A stretch of DNA of 64,000 nt. It comes from Mucilaginibacter lappiensis. Its GTDB lineage: Bacteria; Bacteroidota; Bacteroidia; Sphingobacteriales; Sphingobacteriaceae. The stretch lies in assembly GCF_900155965.1 (NCBI RefSeq), contig NZ_FTMG01000003.1:310001-374000 (forward strand). Reading direction: 5' to 3'. Below the pieces are notes generated by a model. That model searched no databases and had not been told where the DNA came from. It saw nothing but the letters and a program-made list of their open reading frames with translations. Within the stretch, counting starts at the first letter, position 1, and the number at the start of each line of letters is the position of its first letter. The position numbers and the translations under genes were made by a program. Below are positions 52,835-61,447 of this stretch, piece after piece.

Positions 52835-53704
52835 TTAGTACAAATAATTCAATGCTATTTTATCATTGGCATTAAATGTACGGTCGGTACCACTTGAGCA
52901 GGCTAACATCCATGAGCCGGCATCAAATGTTTTGGTAGGTGTACCCGGAATATGTACAGCACCTGGATAATCCTGAGGATCGCTGCTGCTGTAAGTACTT
53001 CCTTCATTACCCCCTCCGTTTACGCCGCAGCTCAGATTCCTGTTAAAATAATCTGTGTGGCGCATACCTATACAATGCCCCATTTCATGCTGGATAACAG
53101 AAGTAAGGTACCCTACATCAGGGTTGCTTCCATATGCATCGGCATTAGTGTTCATACCAATGGCGTTATATGGATCGCCAGACGCGGTTGGGAAGCCTGA
53201 ATAGCCTAAAGTGATAAAGCCATCAGAATCAACACCTTCATCAAAACCGGTAATAACCATATCACCACCGCTGCTTACTACCTGAAATTGAAGTGTAAGG
53301 TTTAACGCGTTGTAGCGTGCAACCGCGTTAGCTGTAGCTGTAGCATAAACAGTTGGCAAATTGGAAACTGAAACGGTAATGGTTCTTGGCAGGTTTTTTA
53401 CCAGGTTGTGTGTTTGGTACTGCTCTGTTTCGGCAACCCTAAGAACAGGACTGGTAGTGTTGGCTTCAGAAAGATTGGCCGGAGTGAGCATAATATCACC
53501 TTCTACGATGTAATTGCTGCCCATTTTACGCACATTATCTGCACTAAAACCCAGGTTTTTAATTTTTTGCGCAACATCTGCGGAGATAGCAGTTTTAGGA
53601 GTGGCTTTTTTGTCGGCGCCTTGGTTGTTTTTAGTACAAGCAGTTAGTAATGAAGATGCACATACAATGCATACCCCCATTTTTAGCAAGAGTTGTTTTT
53701 TCAT
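52835..53704 (-). CDS. HEIGH-type (M57) zinc metalloprotease lipoprotein, copy 2
   Basis: Paralog of the downstream gene, 289 residues, same architecture and ending (TFNANDKIALNYLY). The active site HEMGHCIGMRHTDYF is identical. Differences cluster after the active site, where this copy has an added Gly/Ser-rich loop (GVNGGGNEGSTYSSSDPQD, in part). A duplicated leader, and coding similarity over the whole length, show a segmental duplication followed by divergence. It has its own promoter region and is probably not co-transcribed with copy 1. Confidence 0.88.
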   Translation of the reverse strand: MKKQLLLKMGVCIVCASSLLTACTKNNQGADKKATPKTAISADVAQKIKNLGFSADNVRKMGSNYIVEGDIMLTPANLSEANTTSPVLRVAETEQYQTHNLVKNLPRTITVSVSNLPTVYATATANAVARYNALNLTLQFQVVSSGGDMVITGFDEGVDSDGFITLGYSGFPTASGDPYNAIGMNTNADAYGSNPDVGYLTSVIQHEMGHCIGMRHTDYFNRNLSCGVNGGGNEGSTYSSSDPQDYPGAVHIPGTPTKTFDAGSWMLACSSGTDRTFNANDKIALNYLY

Positions 53705-54015
53705 TTGTCGGTACTCTAATTTTGTTAATAGTTAGAAATAATTTAAAACAAACATGTTAACAGCCGGCCAGCTTGTTGTTTATGATTATAAATATATTAA
53801 AATACAACGACATTAATTTTTGATTTGATAAATACAAAAGCAAATATTATCATTAAAATTAAAATTTAGCAAAAAAATATACCCGTATAATAACTATAAA
53901 AAATCAACGTTATAGTTCATTTAAATTAACTCAAGATAGTTTTTACAGAAAATACAACTCCAGACCTAATGGGTGTAAACACCTACCGGGCAACCGGATA
54001 AAATACGGGTAAAAT
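53705..54015. other. AT-rich promoter region of M57 copy 2
   Basis: No gene is seen. The first 35 bp are the leader shared with copy 1. The remainder is AT-rich with no clear operator. Confidence 0.45.
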
Positions 54016-54059
54016 AAAAATGGACAACCCATGAAATTCATCCACGCTTGTCCATTTTT
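54016..54059 (-). terminator. Hairpin after the response-regulator operon
   Basis: Perfect arms AAAAATGGACAA (54016-54027) and TTGTCCATTTTT (54048-54059) with a 20-nt loop. On the minus strand it ends in TTTTTATTTT. It lies 103 bp past the response-regulator stop and can end that transcript. Confidence 0.7.
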
Positions 54060-54162
54060 AGCTCTCCAGGTGAGTGCTCTTATCCTGATTAGCCGCTCTT
54101 AATACCTTAATAATTAAACAGGTATTCATTTATTATTGACCTGAAACCAACCACGCGACAGC

Positions 54163-54816
54163 TCAAATTTTGATCAGTTCATGCTTTATCGCAAAAAGAA
54201 CTAATCCCGTCCGCGACTTAATATCAAACCTTTGGAACAAAGCTTCCCGGTAATTATCAATGGTATGCGGACTTAAATTCATCTTATCGGCAATTTCTTT
54301 ATAGGTGAGTTCTAAACAACAAAGTTCCAGGAACCGCTGTTCATTGGCGCTGATGTTCATCACCGGGTCGCGGGACAAATTATTACTTTGAATAGCACGC
54401 AGCAATTTACCGGTAACATTATCATTGATAAAAAAACCCTGTTGAGCAATGGTTTTGATGGCATTCACCAGGTCGGTAGTTTTGGATTCCTTCAACATGT
54501 AACCACCGGCTCCGTTCCTTAGCATTTTTATAATAGGCTTTTCGTCTTCAAACATACTGAGTGCCAGCACATGAACATCCGGGTAATGCGTTTTTAGCCA
54601 TAGGGTTGCTTCATAACCATCCATCACAGGCATGGTAATATCCATAATAACCACCTGGGGAAGCGTATTTGCCTTTATTCTTTCTATCATTTCTGCCCCA
54701 TTCCCGGCATCAAAAACAATATGAATATCTTCAAACTCCGAAAGCAAGCGGGATACCCCCTGCCTAAACAGGGTATGATCGTCCACAATAGCAATATTTA
54801 TTTTTTCACTTAACAT
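54163..54816 (-). CDS. LuxR/NarL-type response regulator
   Basis: Two-component response regulator of 217 residues. Receiver domain about 1-125, with phospho-acceptor Asp59 in VVIMDITMPVMDG, acidic pair in VDDH, and Lys in GYMLKES. A LuxR helix-turn-helix occupies the C-terminus (LTYKEIADKMNLSPHTIDNY). I start it at MLSEKINIAIVDD, not 72 bp upstream; its first 11 bp then overlap the kinase stop, so the pair is translationally coupled. It should control genes in response to the adjacent kinase; targets are not visible. Confidence 0.9.
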   Translation of the reverse strand: MLSEKINIAIVDDHTLFRQGVSRLLSEFEDIHIVFDAGNGAEMIERIKANTLPQVVIMDITMPVMDGYEATLWLKTHYPDVHVLALSMFEDEKPIIKMLRNGAGGYMLKESKTTDLVNAIKTIAQQGFFINDNVTGKLLRAIQSNNLSRDPVMNISANEQRFLELCCLELTYKEIADKMNLSPHTIDNYREALFQRFDIKSRTGLVLFAIKHELIKI

Positions 54817-55609
54817 ATATTGGATAAGGTATAATGATCTGAACCGCAGTGCCCGTTCCCGGGGTCGAATCAAATTGTGCCGAACCATTTAACATGGCTG
54901 TTCTTTTTTGTATATTATGCAAACCCATTCCACCTTGTTGTTTTAAGGCCTCCGCTACGTCAAACCCTTTACCATTATCTGTAATGGTTAAGGTCAATGA
55001 TTTCTCTATCTGAACAATAGCCACATGAATTACCGTAGCATTAGCATGCCGAATAGCATTATTGATGATCTCCTGAAAAAGGCGAAAAATGATGGTCTCG
55101 TTATCGCGCTGACCAGCTACGGAAACAAAACCATCATTTACAAAAGAAAGCTGATACCGCTCGGACTTATTGAGCCATTCCAACTCAAATTCAACCGCGC
55201 TTACCAACCCTTTTTTCACCAGCTCCTCGCCATGCAATAAACGCGACAACTGCCGCAGCTCGGCGATCGATCGTTTGATCAGCTCTCCGGCATCTTCTAT
55301 TTTATGGGAAAGCATCGGCCGGTCATCAATATCTATAGAAGTGAGCGTAATAGCCGTAAGACTCAGTATTTGCCCAATATTGTCGTGCAGATCATAAGCA
55401 ACGGTCTGCAGCGTTTGTTCCTGCACCTCCATTTGCGTTTTTAACAGTTCGCTGTCAAACGTCTTACGCAACCATATTTTCTCCTCCGCATGTTTCTTTT
55501 TACGCCGGTTATACCAACCAATGTAAATGATTAAAAACAGGGGCGCAATCAGAAAGACTATTGAGGTCAGTATGATAAGCGTTGCAACGTCCTTTGTCGA
55601 TATCTGCAT
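54806..55609 (-). CDS. Sensor histidine kinase, NarX-like
   Basis: Membrane sensor kinase of 267 residues. One N-terminal membrane span (about 10-32), a short coiled linker, a HisKA_3 dimerisation domain with the phospho-acceptor His75 in YDLHDNIGQ, and a HATPase domain (about 155-265) with NNAIRHA, DNGKGFD, and GMGLHNIQKR. There is no extracellular sensor domain, so it may sense through partner proteins: the membrane protein and the lipoprotein encoded just upstream are candidates. It overlaps the upstream membrane protein gene by 43 bp and the response regulator by 11 bp. Confidence 0.9.
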   Translation of the reverse strand: MQISTKDVATLIILTSIVFLIAPLFLIIYIGWYNRRKKKHAEEKIWLRKTFDSELLKTQMEVQEQTLQTVAYDLHDNIGQILSLTAITLTSIDIDDRPMLSHKIEDAGELIKRSIAELRQLSRLLHGEELVKKGLVSAVEFELEWLNKSERYQLSFVNDGFVSVAGQRDNETIIFRLFQEIINNAIRHANATVIHVAIVQIEKSLTLTITDNGKGFDVAEALKQQGGMGLHNIQKRTAMLNGSAQFDSTPGTGTAVQIIIPYPIYVK

Positions 55610-56232
55610 ATAAAACTATATGACCAGCAACAATATAAGATGATATCTATGATGTTAAAAATCATGTATCGAACAGATCCTGATATCAGACTTTTATCTT
55701 CCATAAAATAATCAAAAAATATATTGCATGCGGTACTGCCAAAATAAAAAAACAAAACGCCATTAACCCACCAAAAGGGAGCATAATTACTCAGCTGCCT
55801 AAATTGTTCGTCCTTCAATATCAGATAATAAAAATTCAGACTGGCCAATACAAATATGATGGACATCAGCGTAGTTGTTTCAAAAACAAAATTGCTAAAC
55901 TTCTCCGCAATCATTTCTGTTCCGTAACAAACAAAAAAGACGACCAACCAGATAATCAGCCATATGGGTTTGTATTGATATTGTTTATACAGGTAATAAA
56001 AAAAACAACTTATGGTAGTACACTCCAACACCACAAAAATATTGTACAACATAAAATTGGAAGTATGCCATACTTTACGGCATTGGATGCCTAATATTTC
56101 TACTATACAAGTAACCAGCAGGTATACGATGAAAAACCGCCATGCATTGCTTTTGTCCTTAAACAAGCAAAACAGCGCTACACCGAAGCAAATGAGCTCA
56201 CTTACTGTATTAATGGTGAAGTATTTTAACAT
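55567..56232 (-). CDS. Hypothetical six- or seven-span membrane protein of the two-component operon
   Basis: 221 residues, not matched to a named family. Hydrophobic segments occur throughout, about six or seven, with short loops, and several aromatic-rich stretches (FFYYLYKQYQY, VNGVLFFYFGS). The 43-bp overlap with the kinase gene and 3-bp gap to the upstream lipoprotein gene place it firmly in a four-gene unit. A membrane sensor partner for the kinase, which has no sensing domain of its own, is the simplest inference. Confidence 0.72.
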   Translation of the reverse strand: MLKYFTINTVSELICFGVALFCLFKDKSNAWRFFIVYLLVTCIVEILGIQCRKVWHTSNFMLYNIFVVLECTTISCFFYYLYKQYQYKPIWLIIWLVVFFVCYGTEMIAEKFSNFVFETTTLMSIIFVLASLNFYYLILKDEQFRQLSNYAPFWWVNGVLFFYFGSTACNIFFDYFMEDKSLISGSVRYMIFNIIDIILYCCWSYSFICRYRQRTLQRLSY

Positions 56233-56235
56233 TGC

Positions 56236-56802
56236 CTACTGCACGCTAAGTAATGTGGCTCCTGTACATGGGTTGGGTGGCGGGCATAATTCTCCTCTAT
56301 TCTCGGGGTTTACCATCAAAATGGAGCCTATGTTAAATTTGGGATCAGGCGCAGGTCCGTTGAAATAATAATCCTGATGGATCTTGGCATTTATACGATA
56401 GGTAGAAACCATCAATAACGTGTTATGCCCCCAGTATAAACTATCAGGCGTGTTTGGAAAATTCTTTTTGTAAGTAGTATCATAAGCGGCCAGATAAAAC
56501 CGTACACCGTCGCCGCCTTCTTTATTCACTTTATTGATAAGCATTTGCAGCCTTTTTAAACTGAACCATATACAGCGCGTATTGGGTTGTTTTTTCTTGA
56601 TCGCCTTATCCTGCACGCTATCCGCGGTTGCATATTTGGCGTAATTATGTACGTATTGTTTAGCAACCTCAATACTGATGGTATCCTGACTGGGAATAGT
56701 ATCATTTAAAGCAACATTTACGGGGGAGTCTGATTTTTGTTTACATGCGTTAAAACAAATAATTAATAGCATTAAACCAAGTAGGGATCTGGTAATTTTC
56801 AT
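56236..56802 (-). CDS. Hypothetical lipoprotein of the two-component operon
   Basis: 188 residues with a lipoprotein signal ending at a cysteine near 20 (ICFNACKQK). The mature part shows no recognised domain. It contains a basic segment (DKAIKKKQPNTRCIWFSLKRL) and a Pro-rich C-terminus (CPPPNPCTG) with two cysteines. It is the first gene of the operon with the membrane protein, kinase and regulator. It could be an accessory sensor or the output of the system. Confidence 0.7.
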   Translation of the reverse strand: MKITRSLLGLMLLIICFNACKQKSDSPVNVALNDTIPSQDTISIEVAKQYVHNYAKYATADSVQDKAIKKKQPNTRCIWFSLKRLQMLINKVNKEGGDGVRFYLAAYDTTYKKNFPNTPDSLYWGHNTLLMVSTYRINAKIHQDYYFNGPAPDPKFNIGSILMVNPENRGELCPPPNPCTGATLLSVQ

Positions 56803-56957
56803 GTGAATAGTGATTTAGAGTTTTTACTAAAATATTAAATAAAACTGACGAAAACCGTCTCGTTTTGTTGATTTGATTAAACTATTTATACGATAACTTA
56901 ACTATTCAAAATTAACAGCAACCGCGCAATGCAAACAGGGAATTAGGGGGTTATTTT

Positions 56958-56975
56958 AAGGGTGATTTCACCCTT
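56958..56975. other. Short hairpin after the cysteine protease gene
   Basis: AAGGGTGA/TCACCCTT with a 2-nt centre, 11 bp past the stop of the minus-strand protease gene. No T-run follows, so it is a weak terminator at best, but no other candidate ends the operon. Confidence 0.4.
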
Positions 56976-56986
56976 TCTACCTGATT

Positions 56987-57859
56987 TTATGACAGACCCG
57001 TAAAAAAGGTATTTACCCATACCGATTTACCTTCATATCCTTTACTCAGATCATTAAACGATAGCAAACGCATGCGCTGCCCACGGGAATCCCAGGTTAA
57101 AAATTGACGGCTATGGGTAAAACCACTCACAACCAATATATGCCCGGTAGCTGATTGCCGCCACTTTATAACAACAACCACCGGCCGGTTACAGGTCAGT
57201 TCTGTCATCAACGCTTCCTGGGAAACGGGATTAGGTATCGCCCTTTGTAATATACCCGCATGGTCAAGCGCCTCGCCTACGTACCAGGGGCGATTGCACG
57301 TACCGCACCCTTTGCCATTACAACAATATTCTTTGTTAAAAATCCCGGAAACCAATTTAGCCTGATCTCCGAAATGATCCTTTTGGTAAAAACGGGCCAA
57401 ACTGGCTGTTACTGCCGCCCAGCACCAATTACTTTGCAATTGCCTGTCGATCATATAATCACTTATCCATAGCTCTTGTATAGATACTATCCAATGATTG
57501 CCGGCCATGCGAATCAGCAATTCGTTACTGCCTGATTGTAATTTATTGGGATCGATGGCCAGCATATTTAAATTATTATTTCCGTCATGACTAATCTCCA
57601 TCTGCCCTAACCATTGTTGGTTGAGCAAGATGTTCAAAGCGCCGTTCCTGCCATTCTTTTTGGCTATGGCTTGGTAGCGCAATAACAGGTACATTGTTTT
57701 TTTAACTGCCGGACGAAAAGTAAAGCGGATAAATGATTCCGGAGAATTAAAACGATATCCTTCCGGCAATTTTTCATCAGTTTGTTGAGGCCCTAATGAT
57801 AAATCCCGGATATGATCTGTAAAGTTTTTTTCTACTGAAAATAGAATACTGGCTTGCAT
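56987..57859 (-). CDS. AvrRpt2-like papain-fold cysteine protease with N-terminal beta domain
   Basis: 290 residues. The C-terminal half is a papain-like protease of the AvrRpt2 type: Gln140/142 and nucleophile Cys146 in RQLQSNWCWAAV, His240 in GHILVVSGF, Asp257 in TWDSRG. A cysteine cluster, CC(x4)CxxC (Cys179, 180, 185, 188), sits between and looks like a metal or disulfide site. Residues 1-130 form a beta-rich module with a jelly-roll or carbohydrate-binding feel (LLRYQAIAKKNGRNGALNILL in part). No signal peptide is visible. AvrRpt2 proteases are self-processing effectors of plant pathogens; relatives occur widely in bacteria. Here it is the last gene of the P47-like operon, behind a strong hairpin. 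Confidence 0.75.
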   Translation of the reverse strand: MQASILFSVEKNFTDHIRDLSLGPQQTDEKLPEGYRFNSPESFIRFTFRPAVKKTMYLLLRYQAIAKKNGRNGALNILLNQQWLGQMEISHDGNNNLNMLAIDPNKLQSGSNELLIRMAGNHWIVSIQELWISDYMIDRQLQSNWCWAAVTASLARFYQKDHFGDQAKLVSGIFNKEYCCNGKGCGTCNRPWYVGEALDHAGILQRAIPNPVSQEALMTELTCNRPVVVVIKWRQSATGHILVVSGFTHSRQFLTWDSRGQRMRLLSFNDLSKGYEGKSVWVNTFFTGLS

Positions 57860-57871
57860 AGAGTTTTAATT

Positions 57872-57903
57872 AAAAGAACAGGCTGCGTACAGCCTGTTCT
57901 TTT
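57872..57903 (-). terminator. Intra-operon hairpin between the large protein and protease genes
   Basis: Perfect 14-bp arms AAAAGAACAGGCTG and CAGCCTGTTCTTTT with a 4-nt loop. On the minus strand the stem ends in TTTTAATTAAAA. It begins 22 bp past the stop of the large gene and ends 12 bp before the protease ATG. It is either a terminator that isolates the protease or an attenuator that lowers its level. Confidence 0.8.
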
Positions 57904-57925
57904 GTTAACGGTAACCGTTGCGGAA

Positions 57926-60900
57926 TCAACCACCAGGGTTAACCACATGAACAATATCATCCGACCGCAGACAATTGAGCATACCAATAATAGCTCCGAT
58001 ATAGGCTATACCAGCACCTATCGCGCCTATTACTGGGCCGGCCTCGGTATCTTTAAACGCCATACCTCCCGCCGCTGCCGAGCCGCCGATGTTGGATAGT
58101 GTATCCTGGGTATATGCCCATCCACTTTCGTTATTAAGCGAATCGGCAGGCATCGCCATGCAGAAAATGATAATATCAACAATAGACTCGGCCCCTGCGG
58201 ATATCTTTTTAACAGGAATAAATTTAAAGGCGATATCCTTAATAACGGCCAATACCCAGGTGGTGGTTTTTAAGATATAAGAATCATCATTTTGATCATC
58301 CTTTTTTATCGGAAAGCTCAGCGCTGCTGTGACCAGCGAAAACCCTAAAGATATTTTATCCAATGTACTCAGGCCCGGCTCATCGCCATCTTCAGCAAAA
58401 GCGATCAGGCTTAAAACACTTGCAGGTATGGCTGATACCGACGCAATGGAACCACCAATTTTAGAATAGGCCAGGGCCCCGGAGGAACTGCCTGCCAGGG
58501 TAAATGGCGAGACCTGGTTACCAAACAAATTGGCATAATAACCGGCATCTTTCATTCCATAATCACTATCAGCAAAAGGAGCCGAACCAGTAATTATCTT
58601 ACTTACAAATGTGTAAGGGATAGCTATAATAAAGGCTATGGCATTTACAATGGTCAGATCCTCATCCTCGCCCATCAGTGCGCAAAAGAATTTGTACATG
58701 GTGGTGAGGAAAGGAATATCCAAACTCTCGGTAAGTAATACCTGAAAATCGCCGGTGAGGTCTTTCAAAAATTTGATGACCCCTAAAATGATGGTTTTTA
58801 TAGGATCGATAACCAGTTTGATCAGATCGCCGATCATTTTATAGGCATCGCTGATATTTCCGGATAAAATACCCGTAAAATCTTTAAACACATTTTCCAG
58901 ATCGGCAGCCAGACCCAATACCGTGGGCTCGATAATATCATTTACAAACTGCTCAAACGGGTTATGACTTACAGAACCCGACGAGCCGCCACCAAACAGA
59001 TCATTATTAAAGATCTGCGAAAAGATCCAACTTCCAGCTGATGAACTTAAGGGATTATCAAACGATCCACCCTGGCTAAGGCTCTGACTGCCGATATTGG
59101 CTGGTAAAACCTGCTTCAATATCATATCCTCGGCATTATTGAAGGTTTTACTCAAAAATGCCTGCAGATCATCCAGCTTATCTTCTAACTGATTGGTACC
59201 GTAGATAACCGCATTTTTCATTAATTCGGCAATAACCTTATGGGTTTCCCATACAGCATCAAGCCCCAATAAATGCCCCAACCAGCGTAAAATAGCCTGC
59301 AGATCAATCCCGATTAATTTTAACACCCAGTTAATGGCTTTAAAAACCGTTAACATAGTATCCAGTACAATGGTCAGTATCCTATCGGCCAGCGTAAGCA
59401 CAAAATGCAGCACATCACCTACTTTTTTAACTATAAAGCTTACGCCATCTTTCAAATAAGTTATGCCTTTATCTATCAATTTAATACCATCAACAAAAGC
59501 GTTTTCCAACCATTGAAATGCGTCGCCGGCAAAAATCAGGAAGTCATCAAACACACCACCCGCTTTGATAAAGCCTGTTGTATCTGTATGTGGTACCCAG
59601 GCCCCATTCTCCAGCTTCATGCCTATCATTAAATTGTCGGCTATATGGTCCAGGCTAAGTCTACCCGTTTCTTTAGTTCCTTTATCGGTAAGCGAAATAA
59701 ACAAATGCCCGTCCTGCACCACACCTATTTTATGCGCGGCGGTGGCTGTTGTAAGCTGCCCTAAATCCCCGGCCACTCCATCCAATGTATCTGCGGATTG
59801 ATCGGTGGTTAATACCGGTTTTCCGTCAGCATCTTTGGCATTTTTAATATCATCGCCCGAACTGATCTCCGAAAGTCCTTTTTGAATTTTTCCGTTTGGA
59901 TAGATGTTGATGGTTTTATCCAAAAAGTCGGCTTCCAGGTGAAAAATGGGAGCCGCGATATGATCCGTCATCTGGATGATGTTGATCATCCCGCGGGAGT
60001 CTGTGGGCACAATAGCTGGGTTATCCTTGTCAAGACTATATACTTTACCATTGATGGTAGCAAATAACCACTCAGAAGAAGTAATGGACACATTTTGCGC
60101 AGGCAGGATCTTGCCATCCTGATCAGTCATACTGATTTGGGTAGTAAAGGAATCAAAATTAAGCAGGAATGCATCACTCTTGGTATTCAGCGTGCGCTGG
60201 CTCCATACAGTTGAAGTAGGATCCTGCCAGCAATGGATCAGGTTTTCGCTCTGATCAACCAGGAACAGTTCATTAGCCAGCGAGACCTTATTCCTTATAG
60301 GTGCAATGTGTATAATTCCCGAATTAAAAAGAATAGCATCATTCCAGGTGTAGCCACCTTTTGCCCTTTTACCGTATATATAATATAGCCTGCTGGGGCT
60401 GGCCATAGCCCATACCGAAATATTACCGGCATCCTCAGTTATATACAACTGATGAACATCTTTAATTTGATCGGTAACTACCTGAAAACCACCGTTTGAT
60501 ATCTTGCACCCGTTGAACAGGATAATACCCTGGTCTGTACCCACATACAGGTCGGATGAAATAAGCATCGGGTTTGTTTGCATACCCTGAGCTGTAGCCA
60601 TGCAATTATAGGTGAGCTGCCTATATTTTTGAGGTATATTGGTATTACCCGGACTAAAATCATACGTTATACTGCCCTGAAATTTATCGGCAATAGTGGT
60701 ACATTCCAGCGTTTGCGAACCGCCGATGTTATACAGGAAAAATTTGCCTTTTTGGCCATACGCAAAACCGGTTTCTATTTCTGTAGGCTGGTGTACATTT
60801 TCGGGTAGCTCTAATTTCACAGCAGTATAGTCCGTACCGTTGATCTGGTAATAATACTCATTGCTGTTAATGCTGCCCGAAACCAGGATCAGCGCGTTAT

Positions 60901-61399
60901 TGTTGATATCTGTTGTACCCAAGCGGATATGATCGGCGGTAAAAGCAGCATCAATGCCCTGCACTTTTTTGCAGGAAGCGACAAACGTTGTCCAGTCAAA
61001 ATCGCCCGGGAGGTTTTCGGCCACAAAGAGATCAGTAAAACCATTGTCTTTGCGTTTCAGAGCAAAAGCAATAGACACCCTTCCCTTAATATCTTCAGAC
61101 AGATCAAAAGTTACAGTCTGTACATAGTCGGTAAGACTGGCAAGCAGATCCAGGGAAGTATATCCATCGGCAGATCCGTTGGTAAAGCGGAGCAATCTGA
61201 AAACGCCATCGGTACCGATGGTAAATATCAGCGGCTGTCCATTATTATCCTGGGCCACCAGGATATTATCATTAGGTTCAATAGGTGAGGCTTTAAGCTG
61301 ATTTTTCATCAACTCGCATGATACCAGCAGCTGAACTGAATTTACATTGGGTAAACCCGCAGCCGGCAGGGAAAGCACATCATTTAAATGATTTTCCAT
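57926..61399 (-). CDS. Large multidomain protein of the P47-like operon, function unknown
   Basis: 1157 residues, not matched to a named family. The first half (about 1-500) is beta-rich with repeated strand-turn units (IFTIGTDGVFRLLRF, ALILVSGSINSNEYYYQING, LYVGTDQGIILFNGCK, ELFLVDQSENLIHCW, LFATINGKVYSLDKD), suggesting a propeller. The rest (about 630-1157) is helical with long amphipathic and hydrophobic stretches (VGDVLHFVLTLADRILTIVLD, IVNAIAFIIAIPYTFVSKI, AGPVIGAIGAGIAYIGAIIGML; the quotes are partial), reminiscent of membrane-inserting toxins or pore formers, which is inference only. No signal peptide. It lies 48 bp downstream of a P47-like gene and ends 66 bp before the protease. Confidence 0.72.
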   Translation of the reverse strand: MENHLNDVLSLPAAGLPNVNSVQLLVSCELMKNQLKASPIEPNDNILVAQDNNGQPLIFTIGTDGVFRLLRFTNGSADGYTSLDLLASLTDYVQTVTFDLSEDIKGRVSIAFALKRKDNGFTDLFVAENLPGDFDWTTFVASCKKVQGIDAAFTADHIRLGTTDINNNALILVSGSINSNEYYYQINGTDYTAVKLELPENVHQPTEIETGFAYGQKGKFFLYNIGGSQTLECTTIADKFQGSITYDFSPGNTNIPQKYRQLTYNCMATAQGMQTNPMLISSDLYVGTDQGIILFNGCKISNGGFQVVTDQIKDVHQLYITEDAGNISVWAMASPSRLYYIYGKRAKGGYTWNDAILFNSGIIHIAPIRNKVSLANELFLVDQSENLIHCWQDPTSTVWSQRTLNTKSDAFLLNFDSFTTQISMTDQDGKILPAQNVSITSSEWLFATINGKVYSLDKDNPAIVPTDSRGMINIIQMTDHIAAPIFHLEADFLDKTINIYPNGKIQKGLSEISSGDDIKNAKDADGKPVLTTDQSADTLDGVAGDLGQLTTATAAHKIGVVQDGHLFISLTDKGTKETGRLSLDHIADNLMIGMKLENGAWVPHTDTTGFIKAGGVFDDFLIFAGDAFQWLENAFVDGIKLIDKGITYLKDGVSFIVKKVGDVLHFVLTLADRILTIVLDTMLTVFKAINWVLKLIGIDLQAILRWLGHLLGLDAVWETHKVIAELMKNAVIYGTNQLEDKLDDLQAFLSKTFNNAEDMILKQVLPANIGSQSLSQGGSFDNPLSSSAGSWIFSQIFNNDLFGGGSSGSVSHNPFEQFVNDIIEPTVLGLAADLENVFKDFTGILSGNISDAYKMIGDLIKLVIDPIKTIILGVIKFLKDLTGDFQVLLTESLDIPFLTTMYKFFCALMGEDEDLTIVNAIAFIIAIPYTFVSKIITGSAPFADSDYGMKDAGYYANLFGNQVSPFTLAGSSSGALAYSKIGGSIASVSAIPASVLSLIAFAEDGDEPGLSTLDKISLGFSLVTAALSFPIKKDDQNDDSYILKTTTWVLAVIKDIAFKFIPVKKISAGAESIVDIIIFCMAMPADSLNNESGWAYTQDTLSNIGGSAAAGGMAFKDTEAGPVIGAIGAGIAYIGAIIGMLNCLRSDDIVHVVNPGG

Positions 61400-61447
61400 A
61401 AAATATTTTCTTTTAAATACTGGTTAAACTAAAAGGGCCGTAAGCCG

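Noticed and set aside
57926-61399. Tc-toxin or botulinum-type neurotoxin
   Set aside because: No HExxH zinc site, RHS/YD repeats or Tc-like segments are visible; only a general resemblance to membrane-active proteins remains.
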